DNA of 64,000 nt from Phyllobacterium zundukense (GCF_025452195.1 NZ_CP104971.1:248001-312000), one strand, 5' to 3'; shown: positions 17,957 to 27,941, counted from the stretch's first letter. Numbers and translations: made by a program. Notes: generated by a model not told the origin, from the letters alone.

Positions 17957-18239
17957 CAGAAGCGCAGCCCACCGCGTTGCGTGACTGCGGGTGCGCTATG
18001 CTCCTGTGTGTTGGGGAGGAGGACAGGTACCGCAGCCCCCGTTTGCGCAGGCGCAAAGGGCCTTTCACGAATGGAACGCCTCGCTGACGGTACTTTTTTG
18101 ATAATGAATCGCTCTGGTGGGTGTGGCAATGTGTTGAAAATGCCGAACTATTTTGATTTCGTTCAGATGAGCGTTTAACGGCATGATTAGCGCGCCGACT
18201 TCGGAAATTATCAACTGAAGGTTTGTATATCGTCACACG

Positions 18240-18390
18240 ATCAGCGATTGTAGAATTCCAGGAACCAATCGGATTGGCAGAAAATCCACACTTATCGGCA
18301 TTTTCAAAGGAAGGTTTACTGGCAGGTCCTGAATTTGAGCAGGTGCTTAATCCCGAGTTCCAACTTACGACAGAACAGGCGTTCGCAAGA
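18240..18390 (+). repeat. Copy 1 of a dispersed ~100-bp repeat
   Basis: The core TTATCGGCATTTTCAAA at 18292 recurs at 50907 and 57536. The match with the 50907 copy extends both ways: ACCAATC...TTGGC.AAAATCC upstream and GCAG.TCCTGA.TTGA downstream. No complete gene covers it. The rest of 17957-18596 shows nothing I can name. Confidence 0.6.
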
Positions 18391-18596
18391 GGATCCCTTA
18401 CGTAGGGCAAAGTGTGACCCTTGCGGCCTTTCAAGTAACTATCCTCCCTCCCGCTCTTAGCCGCCTTTGCAAATCCTCGGTGTCGTGATGATCTGGCAAC
18501 GGTATCAATTCGACCATTCCTACACCCCGGTCCAATGTTTCACGCAGATGCTAAGGGCGCCGGAGCTGGCTGCCGTGCCGGAGAAAGGCCGTTGTC

Positions 18597-18962
18597 CTAG
18601 GTCTCGATGGCGATTTCTCGAATCGCATCGAGAAAGTCTAATGGAGCCGATCCCAGCTCAAAACAGATCGACGCATGGCCATCAGGCAGGTCGATCACGA
18701 GTTGGAGGAAGTTGCCATAGCCGACAAGGACGAAATTGGCGCCCCCGCAGTCTAGATTCCCGCGCTGGCGTGCAAGGGCCAGCAGGGTGGGATTGACAAA
18801 GAGCTCCTCGTACCGATCCGACTCGGCCGCCGAAGCATCCGCTACTTCCGACCGCTGCCGTGCTGCCAGTGCACCCTTTCTGTAGAGCGCGACATAGCGG
18901 ATCGCTGCGGACACGCTGAAAATCCGGTCAATCAACAAAGCCTCTTGAGTACCATGCATCAT
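18597..18962 (-). CDS. Conserved-looking hypothetical protein
   Basis: A 121-residue soluble protein; TTTGGAG lies just upstream of the start. Residues such as IRYVALYRKGAL, SDRYEELFVNPTLLALARQR and LVGYGNFLQLVIDLPDGH give an alternating helix/strand pattern that recalls roadblock/LC7-type small domains, but that is a loose impression. It lies alone between the dispersed repeat and the MFS remnant. Codon use is regular, which suggests a living gene. Confidence 0.6.
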   Translation of the reverse strand: MMHGTQEALLIDRIFSVSAAIRYVALYRKGALAARQRSEVADASAAESDRYEELFVNPTLLALARQRGNLDCGGANFVLVGYGNFLQLVIDLPDGHASICFELGSAPLDFLDAIREIAIET

Positions 18963-19074
18963 TTGTCACTCCAAAGGAGACGAGGTTACCTCTTACCGCC
19001 CGCCACCGACGGGCGGAAACCGCTGCTGGCTTCGATGGCGGCGCTGTTATTGGTGCTCGGCGGCATGCTCGAGA

Positions 19075-20240
19075 TCATCGGTCCTGTTTGCATCCTGCTT
19101 GGGTTTTATCCTCCAGGCCGCCCTGCTGTTCATATTCTGTCGTGGGCACCGTGTGACTGATGTCGAGAGCGGTTTGGAGGTTGAGTGCGAGCAGGAGGGT
19201 TACCGCAATCCCGCCGGCGATAGCGAACACCGCCGTTCTGATCCCTTCGGCTGTGGCAACGCGCAGTCCCTCGCCGACGAGTCCTTCGGTGCCAGAGTTA
19301 GCCAGTAGGACCAGGATGGCGAGACCGACCACCGCACCGATTCCGGAACCGGTGGAGACCACGCCCGAGGCGACTCCGTGCTCGCGGTCTGCCACCCCTG
19401 TGGCAGCGGCGATGAACATGGCCGTGAACACAACACCGTCGCCGATGCTGACGGCGACGAGGCCGGGCATGAGGGAGGCATACGAGCCGTCTGGCGACAT
19501 CGCCAGTCCCAAGGTGGCTGCGCCTGCCGCGCCAATGGCGAGGGCGACGATGAGCGTGCGCCGCAGACCCAGACGCGTAACCACCTTCCCGGCGAACGTC
19601 GAGCCCGCGACGACCACGGTGGTGGGAAGCAGGAATCCGACGCCGGTCTCCAGTCGTAGCCCAAGACCTCCTGGAAGTAGAGGGACAGAAAGTAAAGCAG
19701 GGAGCCGAACGTCGCCATGAACATGAAAGCGATCATCACGGCCCTGATTAGGACGCGGTTGGCCAGCAGGTGGGGTGGCACCAGCGGATCACGGCTGCGG
19801 AGCTCGATGACGGCGAAGGCGCCCAGCAGCACAAGCCCCGCGACTGCGGCCGCGAGGATCCATGGTGAGGTCCAACCAACGTCCGGGCCCCGCACGAGGG
19901 CGAAGACGAGCAAGGTGATTCCACCGGTGGCGGTCAGCGCACCCGGCAGATCGAACCTGCGGTCCTTATCCCGGGCCTGGTCGGCCTCGATCAGCACGAA
20001 TGCCCCGATGAGCGCCGCACCCGCGAGCGGAACATTGACGAAGAACACCGCTTCCCAGCCGAGGAAGCGGGTGAGCACGCCACCGAGCAAGACACCGATT
20101 ACGAGCCCGGCCGCGCCGCAACCGCCCCAGATGCCAAGGGCGCGGTTGCGGTCCCGTCCCTCAGCGAACGTTGTGTTGATCAGCGCGAGGGTGCCGGGGA
20201 AGACCAAGGCGCCACCGAGGCCCGTCAGTCCAGACGTCAC
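19075..20240 (-). pseudogene. MFS (DHA2-type) transporter, 5'-truncated and frameshifted
   Basis: The first frame (from ~20240 down) reads from a mid-helix motif (GLGGALVFPGTLALINTTF) through LGIWGGCGAAGLVIGVLLGG to [16 protein letters not shown]. Near 19640 the reading moves to a second frame, which carries the rest ([20 protein letters not shown] ... [20 protein letters not shown]) and ends at 19075. The first helices are missing. It is a drug-efflux-like member of the 14-helix DHA2 family, now non-functional. The region upstream (20241-21042) holds no recognisable N-terminus. Confidence 0.85.
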
Positions 20241-21042
20241 CTCCGCCTGCCATCTCAACAGGTTCCGTATAAGGGCTTCTGCGCGCACAACGCATTTGCC
20301 GAAAGTCCCATCCACTGCATTGAGAAAATGTGGCTTCAACGGAAAAGGCGAGGCCCAGCGCAGTCTGAGGGGGTGCCGTACGCCGGGCCCCTATCGAAGA
20401 GGTTATGCTCCCGACGCACAATGAAACCAATTGAAGGGAGTATTTGTTCCGACCATGTCCGTTCGGGAAGATGCGATGTTTAACCGTTTTCTATGATAAC
20501 GGCAGGCCAGCCCTGGGGTTTCGGTCAAGTCAGCTCACGCGTTGATTGAGCTCAGGTGGGTCCATGTTTTGGTGGGTCTGATATGCGACGCATTCTAAAA
20601 GTGCACGTGAAACAGACGGCATCTTCAGGTGCCTCATTGGGGTAGCAGGAAGTATTGATAGCACCGAAACGCCACCGAAACACCTGCAGCCCAAGAGCTG
20701 GCCGTGCACGAGGTGAACACACCAACCGCGCCACTGCCGAGGGACTGATGCCGATGATCTGCCGCCGCTTGGTCTGACCCTCTGACCATCGCCGTCAACG
20801 ATGGTTGCCGAACAAGCAACGGAGGAAGGTGCCCATGACTTATTCGAGCAGCCGCCGGTGGGGCGGGGCGAGATTCAATCGACGAAGTCGAGCGATTGGC
20901 CGGCATCCGCGACAATTTGTGATCGGCCGTCCTCAGGAACCTTATCGGTCGACAACGGGTTGTCCTTGCAATGGATTTACCTGCCCATCGAACGGATTTC
21001 GCTCGATTTGAAAATTCAGACGTCACGGAGGAGATAACAAGA
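20241..21042. other. About 800 bases without a recognisable gene
   Basis: It contains only short, uneven open frames on both strands. No RNA, repeat or promoter pattern was convincing apart from the GGAGGAG that serves the gene starting at 21043. Confidence 0.5.
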
Positions 21043-21345
21043 ATGCAAGATACAACCCTGGGTGAACTAGCTGACAAGGTTGACCGGTTTGAAAAGAACC
21101 TAAAGCGCCGGATGGCCAGCGTCAGGGCTCGCACTCTGCTGGCGCCGGACCAAACAAGGCGATCCGAAAGGTTTGATGAAAAACTGAAGCAAATTCAGGG
21201 GAAACTAAAGGCAAAATGTGTGGCGTCGCAAATTGTTGATAAGGAACTCCGCGAACTCGAAATTCAAAATGCTATGCTGCTGCTGACCAGCAGTTTTGAT
21301 CATTGGGCACGTCGACTGAATTCCGGGATGATCAAAAAGCAATGA
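21043..21345 (+). CDS. Small coiled-coil protein of unknown function
   Basis: A 100-residue basic, helical protein; GGAGGAGAT nine or so bases before the ATG strongly supports this start. Most of it is predicted coiled coil (LADKVDRFEKNLKRRMASVR; KLKQIQGKLKAKC; VDKELRELEIQNAMLLL). No membrane segment or known motif. It stands alone. Confidence 0.6.
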   Translation: MQDTTLGELADKVDRFEKNLKRRMASVRARTLLAPDQTRRSERFDEKLKQIQGKLKAKCVASQIVDKELRELEIQNAMLLLTSSFDHWARRLNSGMIKKQ

Positions 21346-21507
21346 CTGTGCCTGTTCATCTGAATGCTAAGATTGCAGCAGTTTTCGGTTTCGGATTGGA
21401 CACCTGGGGCAATCACCGGTCGAATCTCACTACCGTCGTTAGGCGGGACAGGAAGGTAAAAACGCCGACCATACCGCTTTCAGCTGCATCATCTCCGATC
21501 GGCAGTT

Positions 21508-21756
21508 TTATCGTGCCTGAGCCTCAATTAGCATGTGAACTTCTCGCGCCGCAGCAATGAAGGCAGCGCGTGCGTCATCAGCAGTCGCCTTACCTTCCAT
21601 CGCCTCGATGCAAGCTCGCCGCGCGGCGAAATACGCTTTACCGCGGTCCTTCGGCCAAACCTGAAACAACAGCACCGCAGCTTCCATGACCGAGGTGACA
21701 TTTCGGCGCTGTCCGGCCTGGGCTATGACGACCCGCTCAAATTGAATATTTTTCAT
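21508..21756 (-). CDS. DUF982-domain protein
   Basis: An 82-residue protein of the DUF982 family, common and multi-copy in rhizobia. Seen are VTSVMEAAVLLFQVWP, then YFAARRACIEAMEGKATADDARAAF, the usual Ala/Trp/Cys pattern. Its function is unknown. A second, shorter DUF982-like gene is at 53090-53251. Start at ATG 21756 fits the family N-terminus; an upstream ATG at 21810 would add 18 atypical residues. Confidence 0.8.
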   Translation of the reverse strand: MKNIQFERVVIAQAGQRRNVTSVMEAAVLLFQVWPKDRGKAYFAARRACIEAMEGKATADDARAAFIAAAREVHMLIEAQAR

Positions 21757-22345
21757 GGACCAGAACCCGCGGATCGCCGCGTTCGTTCCCAGGATGGGTG
21801 GCGGAATCACTGACTTTCGTTTGCGCGCTAACTACCGGGCTAAACGCAAACCGTGGTTGGGAGACGCGGGTTTCCACCTTCCGGTCCAGCGAGGAATTCC
21901 GTTTGACAGGTTCTAGCGAGTGGAGGAGGGTTGCTTGTCGGGCACCAAGGTCCCGGCGTGGGGACTCGGCATATTCCAGGTCCACAGTGCAGGGGCCCAC
22001 TTTCGCTTTGTTGCGCAAGCTCACAATTTCCCCGGGTTTGCACCCCGTAACGCGCTCTGAACGCGCTGTGGCTGCATGAGATGCGGTAATTTTCGACGGG
22101 AGTCGGAAGGCAGCCAGCGTTGGCACAATCAGGTTTACCCACGCATGTCATAGTTCATTCGGTATAGCTTGAATGGTTAATCGATATTAGGTTCAAGTCT
22201 AAGCAGAATTGTTATGTATTAAAATCATAGAATTGTTGGTATGTAAGTTACAAGCAATAAAGCCATCAATGGCTAAGTGAAAACACAAAACATTTTCCGA
22301 GTATGGTGAGTTGCGCAACGAAGCAAACTCGTGAGGAAATGTGTC
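21757..22345. other. Non-coding stretch upstream of the Gly-rich protein
   Basis: No gene recognised. From about 22150 the base composition becomes markedly AT-rich, as expected for a promoter region of the secreted Gly-rich protein, but I could not fix -35 and -10 boxes. Confidence 0.4.
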
Positions 22346-23143
22346 ATGTGTAAAATAACAAGCACAATGAATTGGGGAAGGCGCAATGGTTTATTCGCCA
22401 TATTGGCGGTTTCTACCTTGGGCTTGGTTTCAACGGCCATCCAAATCGAGCCAGCACACGCTCAAACCAAACGTGCATTGTTTGCCAGTGCGGCGCAATG
22501 CCGGCAGCTGACTGAAGATAACACGGCACTATGCTGCTATGCGTTGAACAGAAGGTTCGTGCTCACGCGGAAACAGCTTCAAATGTGCCCACCGCGAACA
22601 ACGGCCGCGATCAGTGCGGCGTCCAATATCGATCACGAAGGCGGCAGTGATCGCCCTGGTCGCAGCAGTGGCCGTTCCAGCAACGGAAATGCGGGTAGCA
22701 GCACCGCTGGTAGCAACGCCGGGGGCACCCCCAGCGGCTCTGGTAACACAGGCGGCAACCCGGGCGGTGACCCTGGTGGCGGCGGTGGCACTGGCGGTGG
22801 TACTGGGGGCACCCCCGGCGGCGGTGGTGACACTGGCGGCAACCCGGGCGGCGGTGGTAACCCTGGCGGTGGCGATCCAGGCAATTACGGACCCGGTGAT
22901 GGAGGTCATAAAGGTGGCGGGCACCATGGCGACAATCACGGCAAGGGCGATCACGCCAGAGGTAATCATGGCAAGGGCAACCACAACGGAGGCGGCCATG
23001 GAAACAACGGTCACGGCAATGACCCTGACGGAAATGACAGTTCCAATCCCGGTAGCAGCAACAATGGGGATGGCAGCGATGCCGACGGGGCCAATAACGG
23101 AAGCGGCAATCATGGAGGCAAAGGACACGGCCGCGACAAATAA
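22346..23143 (+). CDS. Secreted Gly/Asn/His-rich repetitive protein
   Basis: About 265 residues: signal peptide (LFAILAVSTLGLVSTAIQ ... AHA), a short domain with a double cysteine (CRQLTEDNTALCCYALNRR), then a long low-complexity tail. The tail begins with Ser/Gly/Asn, then perfect-like GGNPGG/GGTPGG runs (codons ~130-190) and ends in HGKGNHNGG-type Gly-His-Asn repeats, which could bind metal or act as a surface matrix. GAGGAAA lies nine bases before ATG 22346; GTG 22331 and ATG 22367 are alternatives. Repeat length is likely to vary between strains. Confidence 0.7.
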   Translation: MCKITSTMNWGRRNGLFAILAVSTLGLVSTAIQIEPAHAQTKRALFASAAQCRQLTEDNTALCCYALNRRFVLTRKQLQMCPPRTTAAISAASNIDHEGGSDRPGRSSGRSSNGNAGSSTAGSNAGGTPSGSGNTGGNPGGDPGGGGGTGGGTGGTPGGGGDTGGNPGGGGNPGGGDPGNYGPGDGGHKGGGHHGDNHGKGDHARGNHGKGNHNGGGHGNNGHGNDPDGNDSSNPGSSNNGDGSDADGANNGSGNHGGKGHGRDK

Positions 23144-23235
23144 GCGGATCGCCTGATCGTTGCACTCAAGCCCAACAATCGACGCAACAGGCTTTCGCTG
23201 TAACGGCGGAGTCTGTTGCGTTTGCACAGTGCCCG

Positions 23236-23460
23236 GTGTTGCTCATCGGTAAATTGAACGCTATCGTCATCGACGCCAACGGCAGGATCGAAGCTGCCGT
23301 GATCGGCGTTGGCGGTTTCCTCGGCATAGGTGGAAAGGACGTTTGCAATTGGGTTTAACAAGCTGAACCTCGCCAAGAAGGACAATGGTGAAAACTGGCT
23401 GGTCATCAATGCCACGATGGCAAGTGCGGGCCGAACCCGCTGCGGAGAATTGAATCGATG
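23236..23460 (+). pseudogene. PRC-barrel fragment
   Basis: One frame reads LIGKLNAIVIDANGRIEAAV then IGVGGFLGIGGKDV and stops at 23358; a second frame continues LNLAKKDNGENWLVINAT. These are the two halves of a PRC-barrel repeat like those in the intact protein just downstream. It is a decayed copy, probably from a duplication. Confidence 0.75.
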
Positions 23461-23726
23461 ATGGCGTTCGCTATCATTTTCTAACCAAACCGTGCGTGAG
23501 AGCGCCCGGGTCGCCGCAACCCCAGATCCTCGACGGGCAAAGCCTAACGTTTGAGTAGGCTCAGCAGCTTCCATCCAATTTCTCCAACGCTGAACACAGA
23601 CGGCGCATTTTGTTCCATTGAACCTGACCGCTCGCCGTATTTTCACAGCCAACGTGGAACAGAGAGCTAGTCTCTGCGTTTGTGCTTGGCTGCACGCATT
23701 GTGCCGCCTTTCAGGAGCAATCAATT

Positions 23727-24602
23727 TTGAAAACCTTATTCACGACGACTTTTCTCATAACATTGATGACAACAGGGGCATTCGCACAAGACGGAAGGAC
23801 GTCTCAAGACGTTTTTGGTCATCCATCGGTGGCGGCACGAGATCACGATCGCTATCTCGTCGCTTCCAAAGGGCTCGTCCTCACATCGGGCCTAGTCGGA
23901 CAAACAGTTTATAATGGTCCGGCAGACGACGCTGCCATGATCGGCGAAGTGACCGATATTGTCCTCAGCCCAGACGGAAATGCGGTGGCGGCGCTTATTG
24001 GCGTCGGCGGCTTCCTTGGCGTCGGCCAGAAGGATATTGCCGTAAGTCTCGATCAATTGGCATGGGTAACACGCGAGGACAACAAGCGCTGGCTGGTTGT
24101 TGCGAGCAGCAAAGAGGAACTCAGCGGCGCTCCCACGTTCGATCGCAAAAGTTTGCTGACAGAAGGGGCGTCCAATCCCGCCAAGGGACAGGCTACGGGA
24201 GTCGCAACGAATACGAAACCGGAGGGCGCGGTTAACAAATCAGCTTCGGACATCAGAAGAGCGCTCAAGGCTGTTCCGACTGCGTCGATAAGCTCCGAAA
24301 AGTTGATAGGTTCAGCGGTCTATGGCCCCGATGACAAGCAGCTTGGCAGCGTGGCAGATACATTGATGGCAGGTGACGGGCAGGTCGACGCTTTTGTCGT
24401 GGACGTTGGTGGCTTTCTTGGACTAGGCAAAAAGCCGATCGCAATCTCGATTGAAAACCTCGATCTGCTCGCCGATGACAATGGAAAAATTTCCGTTTTT
24501 ACGCCGTTTACCAAGGACGAGCTTGAGAAGCACCCGGCCTATTCGGCAGAGGCATATAAGGCCGACAGCGAGAAGATTCTGCTTCGCGGTGCGGCCGAAT
24601 AG
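23727..24602 (+). CDS. Periplasmic protein with two PRC-barrel domains
   Basis: A 291-residue secreted protein. TTG 23727 is chosen: AGGAG is eight bases upstream and the signal peptide (TTTFLITLMTTGAFAQ) starts right after it. Two PRC-barrel domains follow, near residues 55-125 (IGEVTDIVLSPDGNAVAALI, GVGGFLGVGQKDIAV) and 190-265 (LGSVADTLMAGDGQVDAFVV, GGFLGLGKKPIAI). PRC barrels bind proteins or RNA; in rhizobia such secreted forms are common stress or envelope proteins of unknown role. A broken copy is directly upstream. Confidence 0.85.
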   Translation: MKTLFTTTFLITLMTTGAFAQDGRTSQDVFGHPSVAARDHDRYLVASKGLVLTSGLVGQTVYNGPADDAAMIGEVTDIVLSPDGNAVAALIGVGGFLGVGQKDIAVSLDQLAWVTREDNKRWLVVASSKEELSGAPTFDRKSLLTEGASNPAKGQATGVATNTKPEGAVNKSASDIRRALKAVPTASISSEKLIGSAVYGPDDKQLGSVADTLMAGDGQVDAFVVDVGGFLGLGKKPIAISIENLDLLADDNGKISVFTPFTKDELEKHPAYSAEAYKADSEKILLRGAAE

Positions 24603-25120
24603 AGTCAGATGCCGACTGCCTGTGTTTAGGCCTTTCGTAAACATCCTTGCCGCGGTCATGGTCCTTTTCGAGGTCTTTGCCTCATGATGATGTTCGGGGC
24701 GGGGATATCAGAGGTTCCGCTAGGCGGGCTTGCAAACTGGCAGGATTTATGCGGTCGTTCCATCTACCCAGATGCAATGAAGCAGGATTGAGAGTTTTCG
24801 GCTACCGCGACTTTGGCTTTTTTATTCCGAGTGCGTCTGGCCGGGCGCAGTCACCACGCCCTTTCCCAGTTGACGACTTTCTTGACGCCTCGGTGGTCGT
24901 GCGGAATTCATCCGCTGGGCCGCCTTCATATCGTAAAGCCAACTCGCGTTGGCGTTTCGGCGATAGCAACGCAGTGTCGGACAATTCGCGGTGCGGCCGA
25001 AGCAACGACCGCATCGAGAATGCAGGCGATACGTTTGCAACCAACCAACCTCCCTCGTCCAAGTTCTCCAAGACAGACAGCCGAGCCCATCGAACCCGGC
25101 TGTGTGTGGGTCAACAAGAA
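24603..25120. other. Intergenic stretch without a recognisable gene
   Basis: Only shadow-like open frames. An imperfect hairpin (ACAGCCG ... CGGCTGT, ~25077-25104) could end transcription of the flanking minus-strand gene, but no T run follows. Confidence 0.4.
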
Positions 25121-25720
25121 TTATGGCATTTGCTGGCGGTAATTGCGCAGGCGCTCGCGTTCACGTGCAACTTCTTCGTCGGTGAGCGCAGGGCTCGCTT
25201 CATCAAAGCGGCTCCAGCCGTCGTCCCGATAGACGGCGCGTCGGGCATCGATATCAACGGGCGAGCTGTCGCGGATGATTGATTGGGCCGTGACAGCTTG
25301 ATCAACCTCCACTCTGACCGACACCAACGTGCTTCCGCGTCGTATGCCTTCCGCGTAGACGTGAGCCTCGTCCTCATCGACACCTGCATCAGTAAGCGAA
25401 CCGATGATTCCGCCTGCGGCACCGCCCGCCACCGCCCCCGCCGCAGCGCCGGCGGCGGTTGCTGCGAGCCAGCCTGCCGCAACCACCGGCCCGACGCCCG
25501 GGATCGCGAGCATGCCGAGTCCCGCCAAAAGACCGCCCGCTCCGCCAACGACAGCTCCTACCCCAGCGCCGGCAGCTGCCCCTTCCCCAGCGTGTGTTTC
25601 TTTTACCGCACCGCGCCCGACGATGGTGATGTCGGATGAATCTATGCCCGCATCTTCAAGTTCACTCACCACCGCCCGGGCGTCGTCATAGTTGTCATAA
25701 AGTGCTGTTACCGTTTGCAT
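25121..25720 (-). CDS. YflT/general-stress-17M-like protein with glycine-zipper core
   Basis: 199 residues. The N-terminus (TVTALYDNYDDARAVVSELE, then SDITIVGRG) matches the general stress protein 17M/YflT domain. The middle is a Gly/Ala-rich double hydrophobic hairpin (VGAVVGGAGGLLAGLGMLA ... GAVAGGAAGGIIGSL), like the glycine-zipper proteins of envelope stress. The tail is charged (DEEVARERERLRNYRQQ). AAGGGAGA lies seven bases upstream of ATG 25720. Such genes are usually under general stress control. Confidence 0.82.
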   Translation of the reverse strand: MQTVTALYDNYDDARAVVSELEDAGIDSSDITIVGRGAVKETHAGEGAAAGAGVGAVVGGAGGLLAGLGMLAIPGVGPVVAAGWLAATAAGAAAGAVAGGAAGGIIGSLTDAGVDEDEAHVYAEGIRRGSTLVSVRVEVDQAVTAQSIIRDSSPVDIDARRAVYRDDGWSRFDEASPALTDEEVARERERLRNYRQQMP

Positions 25721-25742
25721 TTTGGATCTCCCTTGTTTGAGC

Positions 25743-26064
25743 TTATTTGGCGGGTTCGCTAATGTTGCCCTGGTAGTCGAGTTGCACTGCAACGGCCTTG
25801 CCGTCTTTCTTGGCCGAGGCATTCCAAATACCGTCAGCCCCTTTTGTCAGCGCGGTAACTTCGGAATAGCCCTTACTTTCGATGCGGTCCTTTGCCTGCC
25901 CTTCCGTGAAGCTGTTTGCGCCCGGAACAGGTGCAGCGGGGTTGGTCGTATCCGGGCGTCGCCACCGCCGGCGTTCCGGCGTCGGTCCCCGGCTTCGGCG
26001 TCTCCTGCGCTTGAGCCACAGACAGAAGTGCGAGTGATCCAAGGGCGAGTGCAATGCGTTCCAT
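25743..26064 (-). pseudogene. Small secreted PepSY-like protein with a frameshift
   Basis: ATG 26064 (GGAGG five bases upstream) starts a signal peptide (MERIALALGSLALLSVAQAQ) and a short linker to ATPGYD. There the frame shifts near 25950, and the second frame carries PAAPVPGANSFTEGQAKDRI then GYSEVTALTKGADGIWNASA and ends at 25743. The second half is a PepSY-like domain. One base restores the full ~105-residue protein, so a sequencing error is possible. Confidence 0.65.
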
Positions 26065-26400
26065 GGGAACCTCCATGGTTCGTAGCCATCGAGCAACGTT
26101 TGCTGCGGAATTAACAGATGGCTTGGCATAAGGTTCCGCCGGGCGTTTGGCGAACGCCTTATTTGCCCCGGTCTGCTGCATACCGGATGAGCGGGACCTA
26201 TCCTGAATTCGCAGGCTTCCTCTTCCTGTCGGCTTGAAAATTCCGCCGTGGGTGCCGTCCTCTTTCTCTCAGGGCGTTGGGGCCACACCATGGTGACGCC
26301 TGCAGGTGAACCATCCCGTCGCCACTCCGTCTCCGACGGTACAGGTCAGGAACAATTTAACCCGCCAAAGGTTGATGTCACACATTCAAAGGAGGCGAAA
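26065..26400. other. Intergenic region between divergent genes
   Basis: Separates the minus-strand secreted protein from the plus-strand gene at 26401. No RNA gene or repeat seen. AAAGGAGG at its right end is the ribosome binding site of that gene. Confidence 0.4.
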
Positions 26401-26838
26401 ATGAAACACGTTGCACTCGAACAGTTGCAAACAGTCGCCGACGTCGAATGGGAGCAACAGCCCCAACCGATGTCCCGCAATCAACGCATTGAACGTTGGG
26501 CCGAACTTCTCGAACTCAACCCTAGTCGGCGTCTCGCGACGCTGCACCAGACAGAAAATCGACTGGCCAAGGAACGCGACGCCATGCGCATCGACGGATC
26601 GCCGATCTCGGCAGCTTTCGGAGATCCGGTGCTGCGTGCGGCCGGGTTGCAAGGAGATAGTTACGGCGAGGCGAAACGGTTCTTTGAACTGACCGACTAT
26701 CAACTGCACCGGGCACTTTGCTATTGTCATTTCGGTGCGACGGTCAGTGCCGCAACGGCTGCTCACTACATTCGTAAGGCGGCCGGCAGCGGACGTCGCA
26801 GTCTAGTCGCGCGGTTGTGGGAGAGACTGGCAGAGTAG
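26401..26838 (+). CDS. Hypothetical helical protein
   Basis: 145 residues; AAAGGAGGCG eight bases before the ATG fixes the start. Soluble and helical, with RWAELLELNPSRRLATLHQT, then GEAKRFFELTDYQLHRALCY and CHFGATVSAATAAHYIRKAA. I do not recognise a named family. It stands alone between intergenic DNA and the YihY remnant. Confidence 0.65.
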   Translation: MKHVALEQLQTVADVEWEQQPQPMSRNQRIERWAELLELNPSRRLATLHQTENRLAKERDAMRIDGSPISAAFGDPVLRAAGLQGDSYGEAKRFFELTDYQLHRALCYCHFGATVSAATAAHYIRKAAGSGRRSLVARLWERLAE

Positions 26839-27003
26839 CATAGGGCCGTAGCGCTGCAGACTCTCGTTGCAGCTCTTAAATCTGATCGTGCCCCAGGTTC
26901 ATAAGACTTAGCAGGATGCGGTCGGCGCTGCGGCTGGCGAAAGGCATGAAGAACCCGAGACTAAGAACTTTCGTATCCTGCGCTGCAAGAGCCTCAAGGG
27001 ATC

Positions 27004-27300
27004 GGATCAGCGGCACTGTGGAGTGCGAACAACGGCATCAAGGCCATATTCGAAGCCTTAAACGTTGCCTATTGCGAGAAGGAAACCCGCAGCTTCGCGC
27101 GCGTTAATCTGGTTTCATTTGTTTTCACGTTCGGCAGCATGTTTTTTGGAATTATCCTGACCACTGCGCTGGGTATTATCCTACACGTGTTGACGCTGCG
27201 TGGCCTGGACGGTTGGAATGCGGTGCTGATTAGCTTGGCCCGCTGGCCCTTAATTGCCTTGGCGGTCGCGCCCTTTTTCCTACACGGGGCGGTGCCCGAT
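27004..27300 (+). pseudogene. YihY/BrkB-family membrane protein fragment
   Basis: In-frame residues GSAALWSANNGIKAIFEALN then VAYCEKETRSFARVNLVSF and FGSMFFGIILTTALGIIL match the core of the YihY/virulence-factor-BrkB family, a six-helix inner-membrane protein. N-terminal helices and everything after ~VAPFF are missing; the frame runs on into unrelated sequence. Confidence 0.75.
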
Positions 27301-27423
27301 CAAAATTACTGCATCGAAAAGACCCCTACCGCGTTGTCCTCTCTAGGGCTGGCAATTCTGCCATCCCCCTTGGTTTGCCCGATCGGAAGATATGGGGCGG
27401 GAATGACGCGGAGAAAATCAAAT

Positions 27424-27828
27424 ATGCAGATTCCAAAAGGCGCAACAATTGCGGTAGCTGACGGCGAGAAATTCAATCTTTTCCAGAATGTCAGTGATGA
27501 TGCAGATCCAAAGCTGACGGCTCTTCCTGACGCTGATGTTGATACTGAAAGCAACAACGCCAGCGGTGGCCGGAAAAGCAGTTCTGCAAATCCCGACCAA
27601 GGCCAAGCTGACGAAGATAATTTCGCAGGCGGAATAGCAGACATTCTTAATCAACGCGTGCTGAAGGGGAAAATCACGGGTCTGGTGGTAATTGCCGCCC
27701 CCAAAGCTCTGGGAGAATTGCGCAAGCACTATCATAAAGAACTCGAAGCGGTTTTGATCGGCGAAATTTCCAAAGATCTGACGGGACATTCCATTCAGGA
27801 CATTGAAAAATCTATCGCTTCCGCTTGA
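27424..27828 (+). CDS. Host-attachment protein (baeRF12-like)
   Basis: 134 residues; GGAG ten bases upstream of ATG 27424. The start (MQIPKGATIAVADGEKFNLF) and the end (LKGKITGLVVIAAPKALGEL ... ISKDLTGHSIQDIEKSI) are typical of the family called 'protein required for attachment to host cells' (AtsE-like), related to eRF1 baeRF domains. The middle is an acidic low-complexity linker. Homologues were found with attachment phenotypes in Agrobacterium, but the fold suggests an RNA or translation role. A hairpin terminator follows. Confidence 0.85.
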   Translation: MQIPKGATIAVADGEKFNLFQNVSDDADPKLTALPDADVDTESNNASGGRKSSSANPDQGQADEDNFAGGIADILNQRVLKGKITGLVVIAAPKALGELRKHYHKELEAVLIGEISKDLTGHSIQDIEKSIASA

Positions 27829-27840
27829 CGGTGCGGACAC

Positions 27841-27862
27841 TGCCGGAGCGGAAGCTCCGGCA
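27841..27862 (+). terminator. Hairpin after the host-attachment gene
   Basis: A perfect 9-bp stem (TGCCGGAGC / GCTCCGGCA) with a GGAA tetraloop, 13 bases after the stop. The following T tract is interrupted (ACATTCTTTCT), so it could also be a simple RNA-stabilising hairpin. Confidence 0.65.
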
Positions 27863-27941
27863 ACATTCTTTCTGTCTCCAAAGCCGGTTATGCCCTGACA
27901 TCCAATGCAGCCAAGTGGATTTCGACAACGCCGCCGATCCA

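Noticed and set aside
19717..20424. 235-residue plus-strand frame opposite the MFS remnant
   Set aside because: Ser/Pro/Arg-rich shadow of transmembrane codons; no ribosome binding site.
22720..22990. CRISPR-like repetition
   Set aside because: The repeats are short, contiguous coding repeats (Gly-Gly-x-Pro), with no spacers between them.
22529..23227. Long minus-strand and second-frame readings of the Gly-rich gene
   Set aside because: Low-complexity GC-rich repeats keep all frames open. Only the plus frame with a signal peptide is plausible.
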